64,000 nucleotides of DNA from Halanaerobiaceae bacterium ANBcell28 (lineage in GTDB: Bacteria > Bacillota > Halanaerobiia > Halanaerobiales > DTU029): positions 169,284 to 233,283 of the forward strand of contig JBBJJH010000002.1 in assembly GCA_037623315.1 (NCBI GenBank). The letters are read 5' to 3'. The stretch's first letter is position 1, and each line of letters starts with the position of its first letter. The position numbers were made by a program, and so were the translations under genes. Below, piece after piece: positions 33,622 through 42,164 of this stretch. The notes beneath the pieces were generated by a model that did not search any database, was not told the origin of the DNA, and saw nothing but the letters and a program-made list of their open reading frames with translations.

Positions 33622-36063
33622 ATGGATAATAATGAACCGTTTTTTAGAATTCCAGAAACAGTAAAAGAAGATACTGAAAATTATGCAAGTCTTGTTGATG
33701 ATTTTGTCAGCGGGAAACTTGAGGGTGAAAGATTTAAGGGTTATCGCGTTCCTATGGGGGTATATGGTCAAAGAAGTAACGACGATCAGGAACTATATAT
33801 GGTTAGGGTACGTATTCCAGGTGGTGTTCTAAATAAGGAACAGTTAGAGCTTTTAAATGAAATTGCTAAGGAATATGGAGCAGGCTTTTTGCACTTTACC
33901 ACCAGAGAGGATATTCAAATACATCAAGTTAGAATTGAAGATACACCAAGAATACTTAAAAAATTACTTAATGTGGGACTCAGTCCACGTGGTGGTGGAG
34001 GAAATACAGTAAGGAATATTCTCAATTCCTCTCGAGCTGGAGTAAAAGTAGATGATGTTTTTGATACTACTCCCCATGCATTGGCATTGAGTGAATATCT
34101 TTTGAAAGAAAGATCTTCATTTAATTTGCCGAGAAAATATAAAATTGCTTTTTCTTCAAGTACTGAAGATGATGCTTTAGCAACTGTAAATGATCTTGGT
34201 TTTATTGCAAAATATAAGGATGGGAAAAAAGGTTTTAAAGTGTACGCAGCAGGTGGTATGGGTAATAATCCTCAACCAGCTATAATCATAGATGACTTTG
34301 TAACTGAAGATAAGATTTTTCATGTGGCAGAAGCTATTAAACGTTTCTTTGATGACTATGGTGATCGTTCAAACAAACATAAGGCAAGACTACGTTTTGT
34401 AAGGGAAAGATTAGGCGAAAAAGCCTTTGTAGAAAAATATCGAGAGTACTTAGAAAAGGTACTGGCTGAAGATATTGAAGTAGAAGAAATTAGGTTTTTT
34501 CAAGAAAAACGAAATGAAATAGAAAATGATCAGCTCAATCAGGATATTATAGAAAAATATCAAGATAAAGATTATTTTTATCAGGAAAAAGATAAAGGTT
34601 ATTATTCAATAGAATTAAGGCCTGTCAATGGTGATATAGATTATAAGGAAGTCAAAGAAATAATAGAACTAATAAGCAATTTAAATAATGAGATAAGATT
34701 AAGAACCACTAGATATCAAGGTTTTGTAATTAGAGGTATCAGTGTTCAGCATATAAATGATTTAATAAAGGGAATAGATAATATTAATGAAAATTTATTA
34801 GCAGCCTCTATAGCTACAGTACCTATCGCCTGTAAAGGTGCATCTACCTGTAGGTTAGGCCTGTGTTTATCACCGGAATTAGCCAAAGAGATAAGGAATT
34901 CATTACTGGAATTAGATGAAGAATTTAATAGTCTTCTACCTAAAATTTATATTAGTGGCTGCCCTAATGCCTGTGGTCAACACTTTATTGGCCCCATTGG
35001 ACTGGAAGGTAAAGCTAGCAGGAATGAAGGTAAATTAGTGCCTCACTATGCCTTACTTCTTGGAGGAAAGATTGGAGAAGAAAAAGCCCAACTAGCAGAA
35101 AGAGTTGTTGATATACCTGCAAAAAGAGTGCCGGCTTTCTTAAAGAAACTTGCTGAATATCTAGCAGAAGACAAAGATTATCAGGGTAAAGAAAACTTCA
35201 ATGACTACCTAGAAAATGGTGGTAGTGATAAGATAATAGAATTAGCCAGCCAGTTTACAGAAATACCTTCATATCAGGAAAATCCTGATATCTATAAAGA
35301 TTGGAGTCAAAGTGAAGACTTTAATCTCCAGGGTAGAGGACCAGGAGAATGTGGTATGGGAGTTCTTGATATTATTAAAGTAGATATTGATTCTGCAAAA
35401 AGCAAGTTGATTAGTTCAGAAGATGATGAATTATATCAAGGAATTATTAATATTGCCAGAGCATTATTAGTTATCAGAGGTTTTGACAATAATAAAGATA
35501 GATTAATAGTAAAAGAATTTAAAAAAGAATTTATAGACAAAGGTTTTGTAGATGAAAAGTATCTGGAATTGCTGGATGTAGCTATTGACTACAAACTAGG
35601 AGATGAAGAGGATTTATCTAAATATAAAAATCTTTTAGAAGAATTAATTGAACGTGTAGAATTCCTCTATAATTCATTAAATGCCAGATTAGAATTTGAT
35701 CTGGAAGATGATAATAGCCAGCAAACAAGTAAAAAAGCCCTGGATGAAGAAAAAGACAGTAACGTAAAAGAAAGTGACGAAAATAGTAATAAAGATAATG
35801 AAAATCTCAATGAAGATAATGAAGGATTAGAAAGCAAAGAAACCTTTAAAGATCTAAGAGGGGTAATGTGCCCGATGAACTTTGTTAAGGCCAAACTTTT
35901 TATTGAACCTATGGAAGTAGGGACAGTAGTAGATTTCTATCTAGATGATGGAGCACCTATTGAAAATGTTCCAGGTAGCTTAATAGCTGAAGGGCATAAA
36001 ATATTGGTCAAAGAAAAAACAGCTGAGGGTTATTATCACCTAAAAGTAGAAAAGGGGCAGTAA
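33622..36063 (+). CDS. Siroheme-type sulfite reductase fused to a C-terminal TusA-like domain
   Basis: This is an 813-residue protein. Residues 1-545 are a siroheme/[4Fe-4S] sulfite/nitrite reductase: ferredoxin-like half-domains with GGVLNKEQL and LHFTTREDIQIHQV, and the cluster cysteines C404-x5-C410 (CKGASTC) and C447-x3-C451 (CPNAC). Residues ~570-690 form a helical region of unknown fold. An Asp/Glu/Asn-rich linker leads to a TusA/SirA domain at about 740-813 with the sulfur-carrier Cys-Pro motif GVMCPMNF (C750). TusA proteins carry persulfide sulfur, so the fusion could pass sulfide or persulfide on directly. Reductant (NADPH or ferredoxin) is not evident; ferredoxin is likely. ATG at 33622 follows AAGAGGTG; an upstream in-frame GTG overlaps it. 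Confidence 0.9.
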   Translation: MDNNEPFFRIPETVKEDTENYASLVDDFVSGKLEGERFKGYRVPMGVYGQRSNDDQELYMVRVRIPGGVLNKEQLELLNEIAKEYGAGFLHFTTREDIQIHQVRIEDTPRILKKLLNVGLSPRGGGGNTVRNILNSSRAGVKVDDVFDTTPHALALSEYLLKERSSFNLPRKYKIAFSSSTEDDALATVNDLGFIAKYKDGKKGFKVYAAGGMGNNPQPAIIIDDFVTEDKIFHVAEAIKRFFDDYGDRSNKHKARLRFVRERLGEKAFVEKYREYLEKVLAEDIEVEEIRFFQEKRNEIENDQLNQDIIEKYQDKDYFYQEKDKGYYSIELRPVNGDIDYKEVKEIIELISNLNNEIRLRTTRYQGFVIRGISVQHINDLIKGIDNINENLLAASIATVPIACKGASTCRLGLCLSPELAKEIRNSLLELDEEFNSLLPKIYISGCPNACGQHFIGPIGLEGKASRNEGKLVPHYALLLGGKIGEEKAQLAERVVDIPAKRVPAFLKKLAEYLAEDKDYQGKENFNDYLENGGSDKIIELASQFTEIPSYQENPDIYKDWSQSEDFNLQGRGPGECGMGVLDIIKVDIDSAKSKLISSEDDELYQGIINIARALLVIRGFDNNKDRLIVKEFKKEFIDKGFVDEKYLELLDVAIDYKLGDEEDLSKYKNLLEELIERVEFLYNSLNARLEFDLEDDNSQQTSKKALDEEKDSNVKESDENSNKDNENLNEDNEGLESKETFKDLRGVMCPMNFVKAKLFIEPMEVGTVVDFYLDDGAPIENVPGSLIAEGHKILVKEKTAEGYYHLKVEKGQ

Positions 36064-36064
36064 A

Positions 36065-36979
36065 ATGATTTATGAAAATGTAATATCTTTAATAAACAAC
36101 ACTCCTTTAGTAAAATTAAATAAAATAGCTTCAGAATATAATATATATGCTAAATTGGAATCCTTTAATCCAGGTGGGAGTATAAAAGATAGGATTGCTT
36201 TAAACATGGTGGAAAATGCTGAAAAGAAGGGCTTGTTAAAAGCAGGTGCTACCATAGTAGAACCAACCAGCGGCAATACAGGGATAGGTTTATCCCTGGT
36301 TGGAGCTGTAAAAGGTTATAAGGTGATCTTAGTTATGCCAGAATCAATGAGTGATGAAAGAAAAAAATTATTAAAATCCTATGGTGCAGAATTGATTCTT
36401 ACACCTGCTGAGGAGGGTATGCGAGGTTCTGTGGAGAAAGCAGAAGAATTACTTGCTGAAAATCCAGATTACTATATGCCATCTCAATTTGAAAACCTGG
36501 CTAATCCAGAGGCACATATTAAGACAACTGCACAGGAATTGCTGGCAGATCTGGACAGAATAGACTCCTTTGTTGCAGCTGTTGGTACAGGTGGAACCCT
36601 GACAGGAACCGGGCAGGTCTTAAAAGAAAAGTTTCCAGAAATACAAATTACAGCAGTTGAACCAAAAGACTCTGCAGTTATCTCAGGCGAAAAGCCTGGC
36701 CCTCATATGATTCAGGGGATTGGTGCTGGTTTTATACCTAATGTTCTAAATCAGGATTTAATAGACAATATTATAACTATAGGAAATAAAGAAGCATATA
36801 AAATGTCTTTACGTTTGGCCAGTGAAGAAGGAATACTGGCAGGTATATCAGCTGGTGCCAATGTACTGGCAGCTTTAAAAGTAGCAAAAGAATTAGGAAA
36901 AGATAAGAATATAGTAACAATAATACCTGATACTGGAGAGCGGTATTTAAGTCTCCATAAGGTATTTGATATAGTGTAG
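36065..36979 (+). CDS. cysK: Cysteine synthase (CysK/CysM type)
   Basis: This is a second O-acetylserine sulfhydrylase, 304 residues. It has the PLP lysine block NPGGSIKDRIALNMV, the GNTGIGLSL loop, the GTGGTLTGTG phosphate cup, PGPHMIQGIGAGFIPNVL and GISAGANVLAALKVAKE. It starts two bases after the stop of the sulfite reductase gene, so it is translationally tied to it and uses the sulfide it makes. Its sequence differs clearly from the copy at 27380. Confidence 0.92.
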   Translation: MIYENVISLINNTPLVKLNKIASEYNIYAKLESFNPGGSIKDRIALNMVENAEKKGLLKAGATIVEPTSGNTGIGLSLVGAVKGYKVILVMPESMSDERKKLLKSYGAELILTPAEEGMRGSVEKAEELLAENPDYYMPSQFENLANPEAHIKTTAQELLADLDRIDSFVAAVGTGGTLTGTGQVLKEKFPEIQITAVEPKDSAVISGEKPGPHMIQGIGAGFIPNVLNQDLIDNIITIGNKEAYKMSLRLASEEGILAGISAGANVLAALKVAKELGKDKNIVTIIPDTGERYLSLHKVFDIV

Positions 36980-37092
36980 ATTTAATGATAGCAGTACGAT
37001 TTTGTAATTAAGGAAATTTAGTCTCTAAATTGTATATATAATTATTAGAATTTGCTTTAGTGACTTATTTTTCTTTGAAAGGAGGGTTTAAT

Positions 37093-38331
37093 TTGTTAGA
37101 TGATTGTAGTTTTGATACAAAATTAATACATTTTAATAGTGAAATTGAAGAGGGTGCAGTTAATAAACCTATCTATCATTCAACATCTTTTGCCTATGAT
37201 AGTGCTGAAGAATTGGCAAACGTTTTTCAGCAAAAGGCTCAGGGCTTTACCTATAGTCGTATTAATAACCCTACTATAGCAAGCTTTGAAAAAAGAATTG
37301 CTGATTTAGAAGGGGGGCTGGCAGCAGTAGCCTGTTCTTCTGGCATGGCAGCTATAGCAACAGCAATTTTGTCACTGGTGGAAAAAGGTGATGAAATAGT
37401 AGCAGGTAATAGTCTTTTTGGTGGTAGTTATAGTTTTCTTAATAAAGATTTAAGATCCTGGGATATTCAGACTGTCTTTGTTGAAAGTACAGACATAGAT
37501 GCATATAAGAAAGCTATTAATAAGAATACAAAACTAATCTATCTGGAAACAGTAGGAAATCCAAAGCTTGATATACCAGATATAAAGGCTCTCAGTAAGC
37601 TTGCTCATGAAAATAATTTACCCTTAGTCCTTGACAATACTTTTATGACCCCTTATTTATTTAAAGCAAAAGATTGGGGAGCAGATATAGTAATTCATTC
37701 AACATCAAAATATATTAATGGTAGTGCTAATTCAATTGGTGGTATTATTGTAGATTTAGGAACATATCAGTGGTCAAAGGGTGTAATAAATACAGTTAAA
37801 GATTATCTGAAATTTGGTCCTTTTGCTTACCTGGCAAAAATAAGGCAAGATATTTTTAGAAATTTAGGTGTATGCACAAGTCCTTTTAATGCTTCATATA
37901 ATATGCTAGGTTTAGATACTCTTGCTCTTCGAATGGAAAAACATTGTGATAATGCTATGAAATTAGCTAAATTTCTGGATGATGAAGATCTTCCCCTTAA
38001 GGTTAATTATCCTGGTCTTGAAAAACACCCTCAACATCAACTTGCCAGGAAGCAATTTGGAGATAAATATGGTGGAATCCTGACCTTTGAGTTGGAAAAT
38101 CAGGAGGCTAGTTTTAATTTGATTAATTCACTAAAGTTAGCTAAAAATCTTGCTAATATTGGAGATATAAGGACTCTTGTAATACATCCAGCTTCAACTA
38201 TTTACTGTAATCTCAGTGAAGAAGAAAGGGAAGCATTAGGTGTAAGTCCTGGACTTATCAGGGTTTCAGTGGGTATTGAGAATGCTGATGATATTATTAA
38301 AGATTTTAAACAGGCACTATCTACTATATAA
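37093..38331 (+). CDS. O-acetylhomoserine sulfhydrylase-like PLP enzyme (Cys/Met metabolism family)
   Basis: This is a 412-residue fold-type I PLP enzyme. The opening FDTKLIHFNSEIEEGAVNKPIYHSTSFAYDS is followed by TYSRINNPTIASFEKRIADLEGG, the CSSGMAAIATAIL block, and DNTFMTPYLFKAKDWGADIVIHSTSKYINGS, where the lysine carries PLP. It is most like MetY (O-acetylhomoserine sulfhydrylase), which fixes sulfide into homocysteine, although a cystathionine lyase cannot be excluded. Start TTG at 37093 follows GGAGGG; the in-frame upstream codons precede the ribosome site. The place in a sulfide-producing operon favours the sulfhydrylase role. Confidence 0.85.
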   Translation: MLDDCSFDTKLIHFNSEIEEGAVNKPIYHSTSFAYDSAEELANVFQQKAQGFTYSRINNPTIASFEKRIADLEGGLAAVACSSGMAAIATAILSLVEKGDEIVAGNSLFGGSYSFLNKDLRSWDIQTVFVESTDIDAYKKAINKNTKLIYLETVGNPKLDIPDIKALSKLAHENNLPLVLDNTFMTPYLFKAKDWGADIVIHSTSKYINGSANSIGGIIVDLGTYQWSKGVINTVKDYLKFGPFAYLAKIRQDIFRNLGVCTSPFNASYNMLGLDTLALRMEKHCDNAMKLAKFLDDEDLPLKVNYPGLEKHPQHQLARKQFGDKYGGILTFELENQEASFNLINSLKLAKNLANIGDIRTLVIHPASTIYCNLSEEEREALGVSPGLIRVSVGIENADDIIKDFKQALSTI

Positions 38332-38389
38332 GGTATTATGCAAAACTCACTTTATAAGAATATAAGAAAATATAGGGGAGGTGTGAGTA

Positions 38390-40051
38390 GTGGAAATTAG
38401 CGAGAAAAATACAGATATATTAATTATTGGTGGAGGAGCTGCTGGCTCTTTCGCTGGAATAATGGCTAAAGAGTATGCCCCTGATTTTGATGTTACTATA
38501 ATAGAAAAAGCCCATATTGATCGTAGTGGATGTCTGGCAGCCGGTATAAATGCCATAAATGCCTATCTGACTCCAGGTCAAACTCCAGAAAAATATCTTG
38601 ATTATGTAAAAAGGGATTCTAATGGTCTGGTTAGAGATGATTTAGTTTATAGCATTGGTCAGGGTTTAAATAGGGTAACCCAAAAGGTAGAAGAATGGGG
38701 TCTTCCTATTCATAAAGATGAAGACGGAAATTATTTAGCCCGTGGACCTCGGAGTATAAAAATTGATGGAGAAAATTTCAAACCTATCCTGGCAAATAAG
38801 GTTAGGAAAAGTAGGGTGGAAGTACTTAATCGGACAGTAGCTACTAACTATATTATACAGGATGGTGCAGTTCGAGGTTCTTATGCCTTTAACCTTCGCG
38901 ATGGAATATTCTATGTAATTAAGGCAAAGGCTGTTATTTGTGCAACAGGTGGGGCTGCTGGTATCTATAGACCCAATAATTCAGGTCAGGCCAGACATAA
39001 AATGTGGTATTCTCCTTTTAATACCGGTGCAGGTTATGCAATGGGTATTAGAGCTGGTGCTGAGATGACTACCTTTGAAATGAGATTTGTAGCTTTAAGG
39101 GTTAAAGATGTGCTGGCTCCAACAGGTAGTTTTGCTTTTGCAGGTGCTAAACAGGTGAACTCTAACGGAGAAGAGTACTTAAAAAAATATGATAAAATTA
39201 ATACTCCAATACGTCTTTATGCAACTGTTCAGGAAGAAAAAGCAGGAAAAGGTCCTTGCTTTCTTAATTTGAATAATATAAGTAAAGAAGAAGGAGAAGA
39301 ACTAAAGCGGTCCCTTTTAGGTATGTGTCCTGGAATAGTTTTGCAGTGGGAAGAACAGGGAATTAGTACTGATAATATAAAAGTAGAAATAGAAGGCACA
39401 GAACCATATATAGTTGGTGGACATTGCCAGGCTGGATATTGGATTGATAAAAACAGGCAGACTACTTTGCCAGGTCTTTTTGCTGCAGGTGATGTAGCAG
39501 GGGGGGCACCCAAGAAATATGTAACAGGTGCTTTTGTTGAAGGAGAGACAGCTGTAATAAATGCAATCAAATATTCTAGAGAGAGTGATTTTGTTGATGA
39601 TATACAGGATAGTATGATTAAGGAAGAATATAACAGGGTTATCAGGCCATTAAAACATACTGATGGTATTACAGTAGAAGAATTAGAAAATAAACTCCAG
39701 GATATAATGGAAGAATATGCTGGAGGCAAAAGCAAATCTTATGAATTAGAAGAAGAGACTTTAAAAGAGGCCAGAATATTATTGAAGGAACTTAAGAAAC
39801 AGGCTGATCATATTGTAGCTGAGAATCATCATCAATTAATGCTGGCACATGAGGTGATTGATAGAATTGAAGTTGCCAGGGTTCTTGTTGAGCATCTTAT
39901 CTATCGTAAAGAAACACGTTGGCCAGCTTATCAGACGAGAATTGATTATCCGGAAAGAAAGGAAGACTGGCTCAAGTTTATTAACTCTGTAATTGATACA
40001 GATAGTAAAAAGATTAAAATAATTGAGCGAGATTATCAATCTTTGAAGTAA
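38390..40051 (+). CDS. aprA: Adenylylsulfate (APS) reductase alpha subunit, FAD-dependent
   Basis: AprA reduces APS to sulfite and AMP. The 553-residue flavoprotein has the FAD motif ILIIGGGAAGSFAGIMA, the GCLAAGINAINAYL active-site block, FMTTFEMRFVAL, a central GEEYLKKYD-type insertion, and GYWIDKNRQTTLPGLFAAGDVAGGAPKKYVTGAFVEGE near the C-terminal FAD site. It resembles the AprA of clostridial assimilatory systems more than the longer dissimilatory enzymes. Its iron-sulfur partner AprB is encoded at 40321 behind a separate promoter. The use of APS rather than PAPS as substrate agrees with the absence of CysH. GTG start with GGGGAGGTG. Confidence 0.86.
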   Translation: MEISEKNTDILIIGGGAAGSFAGIMAKEYAPDFDVTIIEKAHIDRSGCLAAGINAINAYLTPGQTPEKYLDYVKRDSNGLVRDDLVYSIGQGLNRVTQKVEEWGLPIHKDEDGNYLARGPRSIKIDGENFKPILANKVRKSRVEVLNRTVATNYIIQDGAVRGSYAFNLRDGIFYVIKAKAVICATGGAAGIYRPNNSGQARHKMWYSPFNTGAGYAMGIRAGAEMTTFEMRFVALRVKDVLAPTGSFAFAGAKQVNSNGEEYLKKYDKINTPIRLYATVQEEKAGKGPCFLNLNNISKEEGEELKRSLLGMCPGIVLQWEEQGISTDNIKVEIEGTEPYIVGGHCQAGYWIDKNRQTTLPGLFAAGDVAGGAPKKYVTGAFVEGETAVINAIKYSRESDFVDDIQDSMIKEEYNRVIRPLKHTDGITVEELENKLQDIMEEYAGGKSKSYELEEETLKEARILLKELKKQADHIVAENHHQLMLAHEVIDRIEVARVLVEHLIYRKETRWPAYQTRIDYPERKEDWLKFINSVIDTDSKKIKIIERDYQSLK

Positions 40052-40064
40052 AAAATAATAAGTG

Positions 40065-40111
40065 CAGTATCTAGGCTAGAGTATTATAGATAGTAAAGAT
40101 ACTGTTTTTTT
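40065..40111 (+). terminator. Terminator after aprA
   Basis: CAGTATCT (40065-40072) pairs with AGATACTG (40097-40104) and is followed by TTTTTTT. Confidence 0.78.
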
Positions 40112-40143
40112 GTAAAATCTTTTATGAAATCCCATAAAACCTA

Positions 40144-40220
40144 TTGACAAACTTGGTTATAAGATATATAATATCCATAAATCTGATAAACATATATATT
40201 CCTATCAAATTACTAGGGAT
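40144..40220 (+). promoter_or_regulatory. Promoter and sulfur-type operator of the aprB operon
   Basis: TTGACA (40144-40149) and TATAAT (40167-40172) are 17 bases apart. The dyad ATTCCTA-N9-TAGGGAT (40198-40220) begins 25 bases after the -10 box. It is the best-conserved of the three sulfur dyads and nearly symmetric. The right half TTACTAGGGATT is identical to that at 33428-33450. The same control over two adjacent operons is direct evidence that they are co-regulated. Confidence 0.78.
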
Positions 40221-40320
40221 TAAAAAGAACTTACTTAAAGAACAAATTAGCTTTACTATCTTTTCTAACAATTTTAATTTTAAAAAGAAGATTAAAAAAG
40301 TTTCAAAGGAGTGTTATGGG

Positions 40321-40629
40321 ATGAGTATAAACATAAATGAAAATAGCTGTAATGGATGTCCGAAGCGTAAAGAAGGGCGTTGTGAAAGGATTTGTCCTGG
40401 AAATTTAATAAAAAGGAAAAATGAAAAAGCAGTAATTGAAAACAAATCTGATTGCTGGGATTGTGCAGCTTGTGTAAAAGCCTGTCCTCAGAATGCTATA
40501 GAAATATATCTCCCGGAAGAAATAGGGGGAAAGGGTGCTAATTTGCTGGCAGAGGTTAAGAAAAATGAAATAGTATGGGTAATTAAAAACCAAAGCGGAA
40601 ATTATAAGGAATATCATTTAGCAAGGTAA
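40321..40629 (+). CDS. aprB: APS reductase beta subunit-like ferredoxin
   Basis: This is a 102-residue protein with two [4Fe-4S] cysteine sets. Cys10, Cys13, Cys21 and Cys25 (CNGCPKRKEGRCERIC) form the first, and Cys45, Cys48, Cys51 and Cys55 (CWDCAACVKAC) the second. A C-terminal beta segment follows (LAEVKKNEIVWVIKN). This is the layout of AprB, which passes electrons to the FAD of AprA. The true start is the ATG at 40321 (AAAGGAG, 9 bases). The open frame extends upstream through the promoter and operator, but that part has no ribosome site and is not coding. Confidence 0.85.
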   Translation: MSININENSCNGCPKRKEGRCERICPGNLIKRKNEKAVIENKSDCWDCAACVKACPQNAIEIYLPEEIGGKGANLLAEVKKNEIVWVIKNQSGNYKEYHLAR

Positions 40630-40651
40630 ATATAAAAACTACAAAAGGGGG

Positions 40652-40830
40652 AGCTTAGCTATAACTTCTTTCACAGAAAAAAGCTAATTACCAACTCCTC
40701 TTCCAGTCTATGAATTACAAAACAAACTAATAAAGCTTACTTATTTTGGCACAATGTTTTGTAAAACATTCATAGACTTCCATGGGGGGGTGAAGCTTTT
40801 TTTAATGTTCAATAAGTATATAGCTAAGCT
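40652..40830. repeat. Palindromic intergenic element, copy 2 (179 bp)
   Basis: Outer arms AGCTTAGCTATA (40652-40663) and TATAGCTAAGCT (40819-40830) are inverted. The core, read on the minus strand, contains CATGGAAGTCTATGAATG, TTAGTTTGTTTTGT and CTGGAAGAGGAGTTGG in the same order as copy 1 at 9933-10277. It lacks the ~100-base insertion found there. Long A and T runs flank the inner stems, giving it an outer hairpin and a nested hairpin. It separates aprB from the ThiS-E1 gene within one operon, so the transcript must pass through it. Confidence 0.75.
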
Positions 40831-40888
40831 ACCAAATTATAAAATATAGATTGGAAAAATATATATAACAAAAAGAAGGGTGATTATA

Positions 40889-41902
40889 ATGGCGGAAATT
40901 AATATCAAGGTTAATGATAAGGCGCAAACAATTGAAGAAAAGAGTAGTGTTCTGGATTTACTTAAAAAGCAAGATATCAATCCTGAGGTGGCAGTTGTTA
41001 AACTAAATGATAATATCCTGGATAAAGGTGATCTTGAAAAAACTATCCTGAATGAGAATGATCAATTAGAAGTTATCTTCTTTATGGGTGGAGGGTCTTT
41101 TGATTTTAGTGAAGAAGAGATCGAACGTTATAGCAGGCATATTATTCTAAAAGATATAGGTGGTACTGGCCAGCAAAAAATTAAGGAAGCTTCTGTTCTT
41201 GTTGTAGGTGCAGGTGGGCTTGGCTCACCTGTTTCTTTGTATCTGGCTGCTGCTGGTGTCGGAAAATTAGGTTTGATTGATAGTGATGTAGTTGATCTTA
41301 GTAATTTACAACGTCAGGTTATTCATACTACTGCTGATCTTGACAAGCCAAAGGTTGAGTCTGCTGCTGAAACTTTAAGAAGCATCAATCCACATGTAGA
41401 TGTAAAAACATACAATACCTATCTTAATAAAGAAAATATCATGGATATAATAGATGAATATGACATTATAGTTGATGGAGTAGATAATTTCCCTACAAGG
41501 TATCTACTTAATGATGCCTGTGTAATGAAAGGAAAAACTCTTGTTGAGGCAGGAATCCTAAGGTTTGAGGGTCAGGTTATGACTATTAAACCTGGAGAAG
41601 GTCCATGTTATCGATGTGTATTTACAAATCCACCAGCTGAAGGGACTATTCCATCCTGTCAACAGGCTGGAGTTCTAGGAGCTATTGCTGGAACTATAGG
41701 AACAATTCAGGCAACAGAAGTTATTAAGCTAATAACTGGAATAGGTACTCCTTTGATTGGGAAAATTCTAATCTATGATGCATTAGATATGTCTTTTAGA
41801 AAAGTAGATCTTAAGAAAAATGCTGATTGTCCTGTTTGTGGAGATAATCCAAGTATCACAGAATTAATGGAATATGAGATTTCCTGTCAGCTTCATGGGT
41901 AA
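40889..41902 (+). CDS. ThiS-like sulfur carrier fused to a MoeB/ThiF-type E1 activating enzyme
   Basis: The 337-residue protein has a ThiS/ubiquitin-like domain (about 1-69) followed by an E1-like adenylating enzyme (73-337). The ThiS part (INIKVNDKAQTIEEKSSVLDLLKKQDI...) ends in FFMGGGS, so the diglycine a ThiS normally exposes at its C terminus (Gly67-69) is internal. The E1 part has YSRHIILKDIGGTGQQK, VVGAGGLGSP (nucleotide loop, ~106-115), and zinc cysteines CYRC and CPVC, plus PSCQQAGVLGAIAG with the candidate active-site cysteine. No rhodanese domain is present. Activation needs the GG to be freed, presumably by the JAMM protease encoded next. ATG at 40889 is preferred to GTG at 40880, which overlaps the ribosome site. 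Confidence 0.85.
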   Translation: MAEINIKVNDKAQTIEEKSSVLDLLKKQDINPEVAVVKLNDNILDKGDLEKTILNENDQLEVIFFMGGGSFDFSEEEIERYSRHIILKDIGGTGQQKIKEASVLVVGAGGLGSPVSLYLAAAGVGKLGLIDSDVVDLSNLQRQVIHTTADLDKPKVESAAETLRSINPHVDVKTYNTYLNKENIMDIIDEYDIIVDGVDNFPTRYLLNDACVMKGKTLVEAGILRFEGQVMTIKPGEGPCYRCVFTNPPAEGTIPSCQQAGVLGAIAGTIGTIQATEVIKLITGIGTPLIGKILIYDALDMSFRKVDLKKNADCPVCGDNPSITELMEYEISCQLHG

Positions 41903-41905
41903 TTA

Positions 41906-42124
41906 GCTTTCATAATTAATTAACGTCACAAAAACTCCGTTAACGGGCTACATGTACTTAATTAGGGGCTGTTTTAAACTCCTTGCAGTCAAACAAAAAA
42001 ACAGCCTTTTCCTAATTAAGTACATTCCACCCTGCAACATTAATGTTCTTGTACTGTTTTGCTTAGATTGGGAGTGCCCCAGGGTGCTTCGTTTTAAATG
42101 TTCCTTATAATTATTTATGAAAGC
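41906..42124. repeat. Palindromic intergenic element, copy 3 (219 bp)
   Basis: Outer arms GCTTTCATAATTAATTA (from 41906) and its imperfect complement ending at 42124 enclose a perfect 15-bp stem (ATGTACTTAATTAGG at 41952-41966, complement at 42011-42025) with the nested stem GGCTGTTT/AAACAGCC. Read on the minus strand the right arm runs into GAACATTTAAAACGAAGCACCC. That is close to GAACATTAAAAAAAGCTTCACCC of copy 2 in the same place. The core is different, so membership of the family rests on the arms and layout. It separates the E1 and JAMM genes. Confidence 0.6.
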
Positions 42125-42164
42125 AAGGTGAAAAGGATTTAATATAGAAGAAAGGAAGAAAAAA

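Noticed and set aside
39229..39735. 168-codon leftward frame opposite aprA
   Set aside because: Overlaps a conserved flavoprotein; proline/serine-rich content and no ribosome site mark it as a shadow frame.
40144..40320. N-terminal extension of the aprB reading frame
   Set aside because: The extension covers the promoter and operator; AAAGGAG is correctly spaced from ATG 40321, and the ferredoxin begins there.
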